64,000 bases of DNA from Alicyclobacillus sp. (GCA_023511295.1 JAIMBT010000010.1:58413-122412); one strand, 5' to 3'. Shown: positions 54,721 to 62,949, counted from the stretch's first letter. Translations and numbers: made by a program. Notes: generated from the letters alone by a model not told the origin.

Positions 54721-54799
54721 TGCAACACCCCCGACGCGAGAATTTCGCCGGGTTCCAATGGTGTCCGCCAAACATGTCGGCGAGTGGTACGGATGCTCT

Positions 54800-54909
54800 A
54801 CACGCTTACGGAGTTAGCTGACGGGTTCGGGGGTAGGCTCCCCTACGCGGCCTGCGCGATTCACCCCAAGAAAGTGGGTCCTCCGCTTCCATTGGAACTC
54901 AGCGATAGT
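54800..54909 (-). ncRNA. c-di-AMP riboswitch (ydaO/yuaA leader)
   Basis: The minus strand reads, 5' to 3', a P1 strand CTATCGC, GCGGAGGACCC, CTTGGGGTGAATC, GGGGAGCCTACCCCC, and the hallmark GAACCCGTCAGCTAACTCCG followed by TAAGCG, closing P1 with GCGTGTAG. These blocks match the conserved ydaO-yuaA class that binds two c-di-AMP molecules and usually turns genes off when the ligand is high. A consensus promoter lies immediately upstream. There is no typical terminator directly after P1, so control may act on translation or through a more distant structure. It is followed by the 46-codon frame. Confidence 0.93.
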
Positions 54910-54922
54910 TTACGTAATCTCA

Positions 54923-54951
54923 TTATAACCTATGTGCGCGTCTGGCGCAAA
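54923..54951 (-). promoter_or_regulatory. Sigma-A promoter of the c-di-AMP riboswitch RNA
   Basis: Minus strand: TTGCGC (54946-54951), 17-base spacer, perfect TATAAT (54923-54928). Transcription should start near 54916, just before the aptamer. The preceding lipoprotein gene ends at 55000. Confidence 0.88.
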
Positions 54952-54999
54952 TTTCCGCGTCCTGAAGCCTCCTGCGGACCGCTGGCGACCGAATCGGCG

Positions 55000-55776
55000 T
55001 CAACTGCCCGTCCCAGCACCCTCGAGTTCCTTGATCAAGCTCTGCGGCAACTGGATCTGCGCGATTTTGTTGTTCAGGTCGAACAACAGCGTCGTCGTGT
55101 CAATCTGCAGGGCTCCTGTACGCGGGATGCCTGCAACCGACTGCGTGTCGACCTCGCGGAGAACGCCGTCTGTCTGCCCCACGTACCAGGTCACCAAAAC
55201 ACGCCCGACGTCCCCTGGCGCAATCGACGTCCACTGCGGAAGCAACTTCAGGTCCTCGCCAGGTAAGACCGTCCGGTACACATCGCAGTACTCGTCCTGC
55301 ACGTACGTCCGAGGCAGCTGATACAACGCCTCCCCAGCCGCCTGCGCCGCCTGCGCGAGCGCCAGGAAACTGGGGTACACGTCTGCCTCGGACAGCGGTG
55401 CACTGGGTGACCAACGCCCATTGTCGTAGGCGTACGCGGTCTGCCCCTGCTGGTAGTAGTCTGTCTGGGTATTCCCCTCCGTGATGGCCAGGGAGATGCG
55501 ATCTGGCGGGTTGATGGCTCCGTACACCGAAAACGTGCTGTGGAGCGACCCCTGCGTGAACGTGGCTTTCATCTGTTCCTTGTACATGGTCAGTTGGGTA
55601 CCCGCCTCTGCGGCTCCGACAATGCGCTTCCACGTGGAGGATGGCACAGGTGTTCCCATCGTCTGTTGGTTCTGCGTGTTGGCGCTCGACTGTACGGCTG
55701 GTCCGCAGCCGGCTGCGACTCCGCACGCGAGCGTCCCAGCTCCGAGCAGGAGCCACCGTCTCCATTTGTTAGCCAC
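55000..55776 (-). CDS. Lipoprotein of unknown function
   Basis: Not recognised by family. The 258 residues start with a lipoprotein signal peptide: basic NKWRRW, a hydrophobic stretch, and a lipobox AAGC with Cys24. The mature part has a Gln/Thr-rich linker, then a beta-rich domain (TQLTMYKEQMKATFTQGSLH, YYQQGQTAYAYDNGRW, VLVTWYVGQTDGVLREVDTQ) reminiscent of LolA/LppX-like lipoproteins; this is a weak structural guess. GTG 55776 has GGGGAGGG 7 bases upstream and overlaps the preceding gene's stop by 8 bases. Confidence 0.85.
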   Translation of the reverse strand: MANKWRRWLLLGAGTLACGVAAGCGPAVQSSANTQNQQTMGTPVPSSTWKRIVGAAEAGTQLTMYKEQMKATFTQGSLHSTFSVYGAINPPDRISLAITEGNTQTDYYQQGQTAYAYDNGRWSPSAPLSEADVYPSFLALAQAAQAAGEALYQLPRTYVQDEYCDVYRTVLPGEDLKLLPQWTSIAPGDVGRVLVTWYVGQTDGVLREVDTQSVAGIPRTGALQIDTTTLLFDLNNKIAQIQLPQSLIKELEGAGTGS

Positions 55777-57412
55777 GTTGAGTCCCTCCCCTGCGGGTCA
55801 AGCGAACAGCGAAGCCGCCCAGCACGACAAGCGCCAGGGCAACAGAGGTCAGCGGTACGACCGGGACAAAGTGGCGCTGCAAGACGTAGATCTCGCCCGT
55901 GCCGTACACCCCCACCACTAAGTCGGTCGGCCCGCCGCTCCGGAATTGAACCGGATGCACGTTGACCACGTTGGTGTGGTACACCCGCCAATTGCGCACA
56001 AGTTGACCGCCGCGGTACGTGTACGAAGTGAAATATCGGGTCGGCGAATTGCGCACCAGGCTCGGGTCATCTGTGATGATTTCCGGCGCGGTGTCCTTCC
56101 CCAAGCGGACCGCTGCTTCAAAGCGCAGGGACGGATTCGGTGCCTGGTACAGAACGTTCCACGAACCTGCCCGAACAGGCTCCAAGATCTGTGCAGGCGA
56201 GGAATTGACAAACACCACGTCCCGGCCTGAGTTATCAATCGGCCCCGTCACAATGTCGTTCGAGAGTGGGTGGAGGGGAGTCCCTCGGTATTCGGAGACG
56301 ACTTTCTGCTGTTGCAGCGAGACGATTTCCAACAGATTTTGCCCCGAAATCAGCGCCTCGTCCACCCCTGGCGCCGTAAACGCCCCCGTGGCGACAACGT
56401 GATCACCCGTCACCGGGATGTGGATGCTGCGCCCACCCCATTGACCCACCAGCCAGCCGTTGACGATGTGCAGCGCCTGCGACTGTGCGGGGCCACCGAC
56501 CGGCTGCAGCAGGTGAGCCCATTCCGCCGCCTCCGCGTTCGCGGTCTGTTCGGCCATCCCGACAAGGTTTGCAGGAAGGTTCCCGGCTTGGACCGCGACG
56601 TTGGTCAGCACGTCCGGCGTGAGAGCTGGCGCCATGTATTGCACCACATCGCCGTTCTCGGTGGTCCAGAACGCCTGAATCGTCGGGAAGAAGGTATTGA
56701 CCATCTGAAACGGGTCGACGCTTCGCACGTCCTTCAGCGTCATGGGCGACAAATGGAAACGCCGCCCTGTTTCACGAATCGCCACAAAGGCGTAACGGTG
56801 TTGATAATTTCGGAGGATGTCCTCCAGCGAGCTGCCGGTCGTCCCCGTCGCTTGTTCCGCCTCTTGCTCGACATCTGTGGAGGACTCCTGGATGTTCTTG
56901 AGCGTGACCACTTCCTGACCGTCGGGAGTATTCACGACTTCTGTCGGCAGAACCGGGAAGTCACCTCCACGGATAGGCAGGTCCACTCGGTCGGCGACCG
57001 CGAAATGCGTGAGGAAAGACCATTCACCGATGGGCAGCCAGAAGTTCGCAAGCAGCACTGCCACAGCGCCAGCGAGGAGGTGGAGCCACCGCACACGGGC
57101 GAAAAACCGAGCCAGCACCATCAGTCCGATGACCGCAATCGCCATCCAGACGAAGCGCAGCACGCCGGTTCCGGTGACCAACGAACTGACCCCGTTTGCG
57201 AGCAACAAGCTGAACAACGTGAACCCTATCCAACGGCGCTTTGACGCACGCGGCACGCTGGAGAACCAAATGATGACCATCACCACGACGCCCATCAAGC
57301 CGAGCGCAGCGTAATCGAGAACGAGCGGGACGAGCAGCCACTGGTTGCAGGCGTTGACAAACAGGGCCCAGAGGAAGTATCCGACGACGAGCAGGGGTCC
57401 CCGCCATTTCAT
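55769..57412 (-). CDS. Membrane protein with propeller-like outer domain
   Basis: Not recognised. The 547 residues have about five N-terminal membrane helices (residues 5-140), a large extracytoplasmic region, and a C-terminal helix (about 520-540) ending in RLTRRGG. The outer region contains several repeats of the kind seen in FG-GAP/beta-propellers (GTPLHPLSNDIVTGPIDNSG, AAVRLGKDTAPEIITDDPSL, GGPTDLVVGVYGTGEIYV). It overlaps the O-antigen-ligase-like gene by 4 bases (ATGA) and the lipoprotein gene by 8, so the three form one operon and probably one envelope machine. Confidence 0.8.
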   Translation of the reverse strand: MKWRGPLLVVGYFLWALFVNACNQWLLVPLVLDYAALGLMGVVVMVIIWFSSVPRASKRRWIGFTLFSLLLANGVSSLVTGTGVLRFVWMAIAVIGLMVLARFFARVRWLHLLAGAVAVLLANFWLPIGEWSFLTHFAVADRVDLPIRGGDFPVLPTEVVNTPDGQEVVTLKNIQESSTDVEQEAEQATGTTGSSLEDILRNYQHRYAFVAIRETGRRFHLSPMTLKDVRSVDPFQMVNTFFPTIQAFWTTENGDVVQYMAPALTPDVLTNVAVQAGNLPANLVGMAEQTANAEAAEWAHLLQPVGGPAQSQALHIVNGWLVGQWGGRSIHIPVTGDHVVATGAFTAPGVDEALISGQNLLEIVSLQQQKVVSEYRGTPLHPLSNDIVTGPIDNSGRDVVFVNSSPAQILEPVRAGSWNVLYQAPNPSLRFEAAVRLGKDTAPEIITDDPSLVRNSPTRYFTSYTYRGGQLVRNWRVYHTNVVNVHPVQFRSGGPTDLVVGVYGTGEIYVLQRHFVPVVPLTSVALALVVLGGFAVRLTRRGGTQRG

Positions 57413-58692
57413 GCTTGCCGCACCTCCTGCGCTGACGGGTCGGCCGTTGCGCCGCCCGCAAAGTCTTGACTCCAGATGAGGAGCAGTGTCGCCACCAGGA
57501 AGTACGTGAGGACATTCGCCGCGAATTCAAACACGTTCTCCATGGTGTTGTGGATGAGGATGGCGAGCAGCCCAGTGGCGCATCCGATGACGGCGTACCG
57601 CAAACGTCCGGACGCCTTCCGCACCGCTCGTCGGAAGATCTCCGCAAACAGCGCGAGATGCATAGCGACAAACAACGTCAATCCAATCAAGCCCGTCTCG
57701 CCGAGCGTTTTTGCGTAATAGTTGTCCGAATAGATGCCACCCGCGTACTGTGATGCGACGGCACCGCCAAAGTGCCCGACACCGACGCCGAACAGGGGGT
57801 TCGTACTCATCTTGTCGTAAGCCATAATCCACCGGTACACACGGCCCGCTTGCGTCGACTTGATCCAGTAGACCGGCGAGAACAGGTCCGCCACGCGATG
57901 GTGAATTGGCGGCAGAAAGTAACCCACCACACAGAGCGCGGCGAGCACAATCAGGAAACGACGTTCGAACAACACCGACATGATGAGCACCGCGAGAGCC
58001 AGGGAGATCCAAGCTGCTCGCGTAAAGGTCAACAGCAGTGCCAGCAGACACACGACCGTGCCGAACAAGTACAGCCACCTGCGCCACCGATTCCGTTCGT
58101 AGAGGTACAATCCCAACGTCATCGGCACCGCCAGGGCCAGATACGAACCCAATTCGTTCGGACTCTGCATCACACTGAACACGCGAGAGCGCACCGTCTC
58201 ACCGACATCTGCCCACGTGTGGGGATTGGGAACTTGAACGATATATTGGTAAATGGCATGAACGGCAATCAGCGTCATCACCATGGCAACGCTGTGCAGC
58301 AACTTCGGAATGTCTTTCGGAGAAACCACGAAAGGAAGCAGAAATGCAAACAGTATGTAGTAGATGTCGTTGCGGAAACCCTGGATGGCGATGAGCGGAT
58401 GGGACATCCCGGCAAACATCAGCGCGAGCACGTACAGGATAAACCACCCTGCATACCGATACCAGCGAAAACCCGGGGGACGTATCCCGCTGAGCCAGCG
58501 CACCCCTGCGAGTGCCGCGAGAATGAGCAAGGCCACCTTGTCCCAGAGGACACCGAGTGGATGCAAGGGGCTGTAGCGCAATCCGAAATCAATGATGGGA
58601 AACGCGGTCAGCGCGTATACCGACCAGCGCCCCAACCTGGACGCATCGAGGTTGAGCAGGTCGACATCCAATGTTCGAGCTTGTCCAGACAA
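57409..58692 (-). CDS. O-antigen ligase/Wzy-type polysaccharide polymerase-like membrane protein
   Basis: A 427-residue integral membrane protein with 10-12 helices. The Wzy_C/WaaL-type region is visible: VFSVMQSPNELGSYLALAVP, LLLTFTRAAWISLALAVLI, and the outer loop with YRWIMAYDKMSTNPLFGVGV plus GHFGG and DNYYAKTLGETGLIGLTLF. In a Gram-positive cell such proteins ligate or polymerise wall polysaccharide, S-layer glycan or teichuronic-like chains. It is the first gene of the three-gene envelope cluster; GAGGTGA precedes the ATG at some distance and a promoter lies about 60 bases upstream. Confidence 0.85.
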   Translation of the reverse strand: MSGQARTLDVDLLNLDASRLGRWSVYALTAFPIIDFGLRYSPLHPLGVLWDKVALLILAALAGVRWLSGIRPPGFRWYRYAGWFILYVLALMFAGMSHPLIAIQGFRNDIYYILFAFLLPFVVSPKDIPKLLHSVAMVMTLIAVHAIYQYIVQVPNPHTWADVGETVRSRVFSVMQSPNELGSYLALAVPMTLGLYLYERNRWRRWLYLFGTVVCLLALLLTFTRAAWISLALAVLIMSVLFERRFLIVLAALCVVGYFLPPIHHRVADLFSPVYWIKSTQAGRVYRWIMAYDKMSTNPLFGVGVGHFGGAVASQYAGGIYSDNYYAKTLGETGLIGLTLFVAMHLALFAEIFRRAVRKASGRLRYAVIGCATGLLAILIHNTMENVFEFAANVLTYFLVATLLLIWSQDFAGGATADPSAQEVRQA

Positions 58693-58750
58693 CAGGCAGT
58701 CACCTCAACCCCGGCGAGATACGAGCTCCTGACGGAGCCAAACGCCACCC

Positions 58751-58759
58751 ATTATATCA
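58751..58759 (-). promoter_or_regulatory. Extended -10 promoter for the envelope cluster
   Basis: Minus strand TGATATAAT, a perfect TATAAT (58751-58756) with the TG of an extended -10. No good -35. It overlaps the end of the thioesterase gene and lies about 60 bases before the ligase-like gene. Confidence 0.65.
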
Positions 58760-59239
58760 CAGGCTGTCGAAGCGCGACGCTTTTCGCCGCTTGCGCATCT
58801 CATAGCGGGCCGGGGCCGTGGCAAAATGGCGCTTCTCTTCCTCCGTTTCCGGGATGACCGGCGGCACGGGCGTCGGGCGGCCGTCCGACCCCAGCGCGAC
58901 AAAGGTCAGGTAAGAGGTGGCCGTGAGACAGACCTCACCCGTCAGCAGATTCTCCGATTCCACGCGAACGAAGACCTCCATGGACGTGTGGTGTGTCCAG
59001 GTCACAAACGCCTCGAGGCGGATGGCCTCGCCCACGCGAACGGGTTGCAGAAAGTCCAGGCTGTCTGAGGAGGCCGTGACAACCGGCTTGCGGGCGTGAC
59101 GCATGCAGGCAATGCTCGCAATCTTGTCGATGTACGCCATCACGTTTCCGCCGAAGATGGTCCCGTAGTTGTTCGTGTCCGGCGGCAGAACGAGGTCCGT
59201 CATGACGGTGCGAGAGGCAGAAGCTGGTTTTCCTTGCAT
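58757..59239 (-). CDS. Acyl-CoA thioesterase, YkhA/YciA-type hotdog
   Basis: Hydrolyses acyl-CoA in the cytoplasm. The hotdog core is clear: DTNNYGTIFGGNVMAYIDKI, SSDSLDFLQPVRVGEAIRLE and SYLTFVALGSDGRPTPVPPV. It has 160 residues with a basic C-terminus. ATG 59239 follows AAGGAG with 7-8 base spacing; an upstream frame extension is not supported. Confidence 0.93.
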   Translation of the reverse strand: MQGKPASASRTVMTDLVLPPDTNNYGTIFGGNVMAYIDKIASIACMRHARKPVVTASSDSLDFLQPVRVGEAIRLEAFVTWTHHTSMEVFVRVESENLLTGEVCLTATSYLTFVALGSDGRPTPVPPVIPETEEEKRHFATAPARYEMRKRRKASRFDSL

Positions 59240-59326
59240 GTCCAATCTCCTTCGTTGGGACCTGCCGTACGACACAAGGCGAGCGCGGCAGGTCTTACCC
59301 CACCATCACCGTGCCGACCGCGTCGC

Positions 59327-60352
59327 TCAGTGCGCCTTGTCGGGGTACACGATGTGCTGTGGCAAGCGCTGCCACTGAAGGAGCTGTGCGGAGGGGCTGA
59401 AGGCCCATTCGCTGCGTCCTGTGTCTTTGTACATCCCAAAGTGCAAATGTGGCGGGAATTTGCCGCTCGTTCCGGGCGGCCCGTAGCCGCTGCTGCCTAC
59501 GTAGCCAATCACCTGCCCCGGCTCCACCAGCTGTCCTTGGTGCAACCCCTTCGCAAAGCTGGACAGGTGCGCATAGTAGTAATATACATTATTCACATCG
59601 CGGATACCGACGCGCCAGCCTCCAAACCGATTCCATCCGAGCAATTCGACGTACCCGTAGCTACAGGCGAGTACCGGTGTCCCGTAGCCGGCGAAGATGT
59701 CGACACCTTCATGGATCCGCGGTCCCCCGTACGACCTCCCAGCGCCAAAGGAGTGCTTGATGGTGTAGTTGTACCGTTTCGCTAACGGAAAGCAGTGCTT
59801 GTCCGGCGGAATGCCGTATCGCTCGAAGATGGCAGCGAACGAGTACACGCGGTCCATCGCGGTCGCGTCCTGAAAGAGATCCCAAACCGCTGTCGAGTCG
59901 TCGTCTTCGCCCGACTGCTCGTCCAGCCAATTCGCCAACACAGCGATGCGGTCCGCCGGATCCCACTGGACCGCGAGGCCGTCGCCGTTCGCATCCACAC
60001 CCAATCCGTGAAACAGCGCAATCGTCGTCGGATTCACGTCATCCCAGTTGGGGTTGTCCATCCCCGCCCATGCGGCGGGCTGAAAGGCGAGGCCGTACCA
60101 GGGATGCTCGGCTCGGTCCGCCTTTGATTTGGTCAGTTCCGCGTAGCGATCGATACCGGCGAGCAACGTCCACGGCAGATCCCGCTCTGCTGCGGCATGT
60201 TGATACAGTGGAACGAGCGCCGCCTGTGGATCTGGTTTCGCACTCTGCACCGACGCCACGGCACTTGCGGGGACCTGTTGTACAAGCAGCAGTGTGGAGA
60301 CTGCCGCGCTCATCGAGAGCAACCCGAAGGTCCACCGTCGACGTCTTGTCAC
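59327..60352 (-). CDS. Secreted M23 metallopeptidase with transglycosylase-like N-terminal domain
   Basis: Probable cell-wall hydrolase. A signal peptide (basic TRRRRW, hydrophobic core, ASA cleavage near residue 33) precedes a domain resembling lytic transglycosylase/LytH-type regions (DLPWTLLAGIDRYAELTKSK, NPTTIALFHGLGVDANGDG). The C-terminal LytM/M23 domain has His214 and Asp218 (IHEGVDIF) and HLH at 302-304, the zinc set. It has 341 residues. GTG 60352 is chosen because GGGAGGG lies 6 bases upstream; ATG 60367 has only AAGGA at 11 bases. Confidence 0.9.
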   Translation of the reverse strand: MTRRRRWTFGLLSMSAAVSTLLLVQQVPASAVASVQSAKPDPQAALVPLYQHAAAERDLPWTLLAGIDRYAELTKSKADRAEHPWYGLAFQPAAWAGMDNPNWDDVNPTTIALFHGLGVDANGDGLAVQWDPADRIAVLANWLDEQSGEDDDSTAVWDLFQDATAMDRVYSFAAIFERYGIPPDKHCFPLAKRYNYTIKHSFGAGRSYGGPRIHEGVDIFAGYGTPVLACSYGYVELLGWNRFGGWRVGIRDVNNVYYYYAHLSSFAKGLHQGQLVEPGQVIGYVGSSGYGPPGTSGKFPPHLHFGMYKDTGRSEWAFSPSAQLLQWQRLPQHIVYPDKAH

Positions 60353-60459
60353 CAAACTCCCTCCCATCCCGTTCCAATCCTTCGGAAAGCCGGCTGATGA
60401 CAGCCCTTGCCTACAACGTCCCCACACCCGCTGCAGGGTATTCCGGATAGTACTGGAAC

Positions 60460-60487
60460 GGGGGCAAGCGCTGGTACGCTTACCCCC
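60460..60487 (-). other. Long GC-rich hairpin in the M23 peptidase leader
   Basis: GGGGGCAAGCG (60460-60470) pairs with CGCTTACCCCC (60477-60487), one G-U pair in RNA, with a 6-base loop. It lies in the roughly 195-base gap between the small gene at 60549 and the peptidase. It has no U tail, so it is more likely a structured leader or mRNA stabiliser than a terminator. No known riboswitch consensus was recognised. Confidence 0.5.
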
Positions 60488-60548
60488 GAATCCGGGTTGA
60501 GATGGAATTCGTCTGCCGAAAACCTTCGGTTGAAACCCCGTTGTCCGT

Positions 60549-60755
60549 TCACCACGTGACACGTGCAATAGCGCGGCGGCTGGACCGCCAAACGGCATTA
60601 CAGCCGCATTCGACCCAGATTTCCACTGGTACCAACTGACGCTCGACTTCCCCCGCTACCCTCCTTGCCTCTCCCAGAGTGGCAAATGGACCTTCGCGAT
60701 ACACACGGACGTCATCAGCCAGGTAGTAGAGTGTCCAGTATCGGTCTCGCTGCAA
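60549..60755 (-). CDS. Small hypothetical protein
   Basis: Not recognised. A 68-residue frame starts at TTG 60755, 4-5 bases after GGTGA. The product (RDRYWTLYYLADDVRVYREG, LGEARRVAGEVERQLVPVEI) has alternating hydrophobic and aromatic residues like a small alpha/beta domain. Location upstream of the M23 peptidase with the same strand suggests a shared transcript. Moderate support only. Confidence 0.5.
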   Translation of the reverse strand: MQRDRYWTLYYLADDVRVYREGPFATLGEARRVAGEVERQLVPVEIWVECGCNAVWRSSRRAIARVTW

Positions 60756-60963
60756 CGCATCACCGTGACATCCCGATGGATTGGGCCGCGCGCGCCCGAA
60801 ACGGGATCGCCTTGATGATACGTGTATGTACGGCGGGTTCGTCTCATGCTTGCGCGTGGAATCCCCGCGGAAATTCCGCTACAGTGAATGCGGTGATGAA
60901 CGCTTTCCCGACAACACGATTCGTGTCCCGCGGGGCGGGGCACCACGGATGGGAGATGGAACA

Positions 60964-61380
60964 GTGAACGTTCAAGACAGCCTGGTTTCCACCATCGAGA
61001 TTACGGTGCGGTCCACAGAGATTGATGTCAACGGGCACGTCAACAACGCGAAGTACCTGGAGTACCTCGAGTGGGGCCGAGAGGATTGGTACGAGCAGCG
61101 CGGCTTCACCTACGAAGTCTTGCGCGATGCCGGATACATCACGGTCCTCGTGCATATCGGGGTCGATTACCGCCGTGAAGCGTTTCAGAACGACCGGCTG
61201 CGCATCCAGACGCACCTGTCGGCCGTCGGAAACTCGAGCATCACCATGCGACAGATCATCGACAACCAAAGCGGCGGGCGAGTCGTTGACGCGGAAGCCG
61301 TTATTGTCACCATCGACCCAGTGACTCGCAAACCTGTACCTGTGCCGGATTCGATCCGCCGCCTCCTCGCATCGTCCTAA
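60964..61380 (+). CDS. Acyl-CoA thioesterase, 4-hydroxybenzoyl-CoA thioesterase-like
   Basis: Hotdog-fold thioesterase of the FcbC/YbgC type. The active-site segment is TEIDVNGHVNNAKYLEYLEW, followed by VHIGVDYRREAFQNDRLRIQ and MRQIIDNQSGGRVVDAEAVI. It has 138 residues. The GTG at 60964 has GGGAGA 7 bases upstream; ATG 60949 is an alternative with weak support. The stop codon overlaps the convergent rluA-family stop by 2 bases. The preceding 60756-60963 gap shows no clear promoter. Confidence 0.9.
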   Translation: MNVQDSLVSTIEITVRSTEIDVNGHVNNAKYLEYLEWGREDWYEQRGFTYEVLRDAGYITVLVHIGVDYRREAFQNDRLRIQTHLSAVGNSSITMRQIIDNQSGGRVVDAEAVIVTIDPVTRKPVPVPDSIRRLLASS

Positions 61381-62387
61381 CGGATCGGTGTATCGGGCTG
61401 AGGTGGACGAAACCGTCCTACCCGCTCGACGTCTGCAGTCGTGTACCCGAGGGAACGCAGGACCGCGACGAATTCGGAGGGCAATGGGCCTGTGAAGCAG
61501 CGACCGTCTGGAAGCAACAACCATCCTGCATGTAACCAGTAGGTGGACAGCTGGTTCGCGGCGGGCCCTCCGCCAACGGGCCTTGGTTCGGATCCCGTCC
61601 GCCTGGCGACATACCCGTATTTCACATCTTGAATCAAGGGATGGCCAAGGTGTTGCATGTGCGCCCGTATCTGATGCGTCCGGCCGCTGACAAGTTCGAG
61701 GCGAACGACCGTGGTGTTGCCGGTGGATGCGACCGGATCGTACCGGGTACAAGCTTCTTTGCCGGCCTCGCCGACACGCGTGAGGTTGCGGTTCCGATCT
61801 CGCTCCAACCGCGCCCGTACCTCCCCTGCGTGGGCGATTCGGCCGCGGACGATGGCCACGTACCACTTGCGGATGGTGTGGTTTCGAAATCCGGCAGCTA
61901 AGCTGCGAGCGGCTTCTCCTGTTTTTCCAAACACCACCAGACCACTGGTATTGCGGTCCAACCGGTTGGCCGGTGCAGGGTGAAACACCGCGGAGTCGAG
62001 TGAGCCCTGGTCGTATAGATACGCCAACACGCGATTGGTCAAGGTATCGCGTTGTTCTGATTTATCTCCGTGGACGAGCAGACCGGCGGGTTTATTCGCA
62101 ATGAGCAGATCTGCGTCCTCATACACGACGTCCAGTTCACGCGGAACCCCGCCAAATTTTCGCTCCGGTTTATGGACTGCCGCATAATCCTGTTCGTCCA
62201 TGCGCAATTCCAGAACGTCCCCGGGTTGCAGAACCTCGTCGCCCTTCGCCCGTTTTCCGTTCAATCGAACTCGCCCCACGCGGATCATCTTGTACACGCC
62301 AGAGAGCGGAATGCCTGGGAGAAGTTGTCGAACCACTCGGTGCACCTTCTTCCCCGCTTCCATCTCCCCCACTTCATGCCGGACCAT
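61377..62387 (-). CDS. RluA-family pseudouridine synthase
   Basis: Makes pseudouridine in rRNA, probably 23S. An S4 domain (residues 15-65: VVRQLLPGIPLSGVYKMIRV, RVRLNGKR) precedes the catalytic domain with IANKPAGLLVHGD and NRLDRNTSGLVVFGKT, where the second Asp of RLD is catalytic; the usual His of HRLD is Asn. LELVSGRTHQIRAHMQHLGH and PLIQDVKYG complete the family signature. It has 336 residues. Likely an RluC/RluD-like enzyme; the exact target is not predictable. Confidence 0.93.
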   Translation of the reverse strand: MVRHEVGEMEAGKKVHRVVRQLLPGIPLSGVYKMIRVGRVRLNGKRAKGDEVLQPGDVLELRMDEQDYAAVHKPERKFGGVPRELDVVYEDADLLIANKPAGLLVHGDKSEQRDTLTNRVLAYLYDQGSLDSAVFHPAPANRLDRNTSGLVVFGKTGEAARSLAAGFRNHTIRKWYVAIVRGRIAHAGEVRARLERDRNRNLTRVGEAGKEACTRYDPVASTGNTTVVRLELVSGRTHQIRAHMQHLGHPLIQDVKYGYVARRTGSEPRPVGGGPAANQLSTYWLHAGWLLLPDGRCFTGPLPSEFVAVLRSLGYTTADVERVGRFRPPQPDTPIR

Positions 62388-62649
62388 CCAACCCCTCCAG
62401 TCGCCCGTGATCTGCCATTCGGATGGTACACCTCCGCACCGAGTAACTCAAGCCGATGCCCATCCGGTCTGTCCATAGGCTCACCCGTTGACGCCCGTCG
62501 CGGTGCACGGCCGTCTGCCACGCCGTCAGGGACGCGGTTGGGACCAGAACAGCGCAGGGACTGAACGCACAGCGCCGAGGCGCCTCGCTGCATGAAAATC
62601 GCCAGATCACGCACACTGGAGTCAGCTTGTTTATGAGGGAGGGAGTTCT

Positions 62650-62949
62650 GTGCCAGATCCGTTCACCGACGCAGACCGCCGTAGCGCATCGCCAACCGCG
62701 GCGACCCGCTCACACATACCTAAGTCGGATGCCGTGGCGGACGCGACGTATCCGCCCGAGCCCGCCCATGACGATCCGGAGGTCACTCAGGCTCTCGCAA
62801 CGACCCATGAACAAATCCGAGATGTTTACGCGGCGGGCACCAGCGATGGCATCTTGATTCACGATGGCGGCGAGGAAGTCCACGTCCGTCGTTCTCCGCA
62901 AGGAGCGCCGGAAGCCCGACCACAAGCGCCCAAGGTCCCGCGGATGTAG
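62650..62949 (+). CDS. DUF4025/YozQ-like small protein
   Basis: A 99-residue hydrophilic protein. The centre reads DDPEVTQALATTHEQIRDVY with AAGTSDGIL, resembling the YozQ (DUF4025) core as remembered: a THEQxxDxY followed by EGTxDG-like motif. The remainder is Pro/Ala-rich and disordered. GTG 62650 has GGAGGGAG about 5 bases upstream. Function is unknown. The 262 bases before it (62388-62649) show no clear promoter or RNA. Confidence 0.6.
   Translation: MPDPFTDADRRSASPTAATRSHIPKSDAVADATYPPEPAHDDPEVTQALATTHEQIRDVYAAGTSDGILIHDGGEEVHVRRSPQGAPEARPQAPKVPRM

Noticed and set aside
54602..54817. 71-codon plus-strand frame in the riboswitch region
   Set aside because: It is antisense to the riboswitch transcript and the small ORF, and has no ribosome site.
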